This document shows positions 64,000-64,000 of a stretch of 64,000 nt of DNA, in pieces. Origin of the DNA: Gulosibacter chungangensis (lineage in GTDB: Bacteria > Actinomycetota > Actinomycetes > Actinomycetales > Microbacteriaceae); assembly GCF_008831155.1 (NCBI RefSeq), contig NZ_WBKB01000006.1, forward strand, positions 167,498-231,497. The letters run 5' to 3'. Within the stretch, counting starts at the first letter, position 1. Every line of letters begins with the position of its first letter. The translations under genes and the position numbers were made by a program. The notes under the pieces are model-generated. The model did no database searches. It was not told the origin of the DNA and saw only the letters and a program-made list of their open reading frames with translations.

Positions 64000-64000
64000 C

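Overview
The window looks like chromosomal DNA of a high-GC Gram-positive bacterium, most likely an actinobacterium of the Micrococcales and possibly Microbacteriaceae; the family-level guess is inference. Supporting signs are strong G/C third-position bias, an HspR-type HAIR element upstream of clpB, a DUF3151 gene, a coproporphyrin-type haem pair (hemQ-hemH), a maltokinase, a septum-formation-family membrane protein and an actinobacterial-style RibXY riboflavin importer under an FMN riboswitch. I see no rRNA, tRNA or CRISPR array.

Layout. 0-2.9 kb: decayed amine/amino-acid oxidase genes beside an intact sarcosine-oxidase-like gene. 2.9-8.3 kb: mostly housekeeping genes on the minus strand (sugar-lactone oxidase, chorismate mutase, deoC, a pyridoxine-kinase-like gene, purA, DUF3151). 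8.3-10.6 kb: FMN riboswitch, ribX, a 60-bp tandem repeat, ribY. 10.6-17.3 kb: a repeat-only HNH-associated protein, a TrmH-like methylase, a solitary DNA methyltransferase, pyrE, xth, a serine beta-lactamase-like lipoprotein and a nitroreductase. 17.3-22.1 kb: a divergent MurE-like ligase, short ClpB with HAIR, an SRPBCC protein. 22.3-28.6 kb: a GntR regulator with an M20 amidohydrolase, FAD oxidase and ornithine-cyclodeaminase-like operon, then amtB-glnK; together a nitrogen-acquisition district. 29-44 kb: maltokinase, Nudix, rRNA methylase, a UDP-sulfoquinovose synthase plus sulfoquinovosyltransferase-like pair, lytic transglycosylase, serA, hemQ-hemH and azlCD.

44-63.6 kb is the most distinctive part: a large catabolic island. 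A ribose/inositol-type ABC importer is followed by a mostly minus-strand operon running from a VOC protein through a Gfo/Idh dehydrogenase, an IclR regulator, an IolE-like isomerase, a 2-hydroxyacid dehydrogenase, an IolD-like ring hydrolase, an SDR, an HpcH/HpaI aldolase, an aldehyde dehydrogenase and a second SDR, ending in a decayed zinc alcohol dehydrogenase. Diverging from it are two more Gfo/Idh dehydrogenases, followed by a LacI regulator and a sugar porter. The enzymes suggest oxidation, dehydration and hydrolytic opening of a cyclitol or related ring. No IolB, IolC or IolJ is visible; an HpcH-type aldolase and dehydrogenases are present instead, so this may be a variant, non-phosphorylating inositol-like pathway. 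Two pseudogenes show the island is being remodelled. The right edge holds the 3' end of an IS630-type transposase.

Two dispersed intergenic repeat families recur. One has the form TGAGTAG-stem-TATCGAA (about 5.5, 6.4, 9.4-9.6, 11.4 and 33.3 kb). The other is built from GACGAGT / ACTCGTC arms (12.1, 22.1 and 28.8 kb). Both lie only between genes, often at convergent 3' ends.
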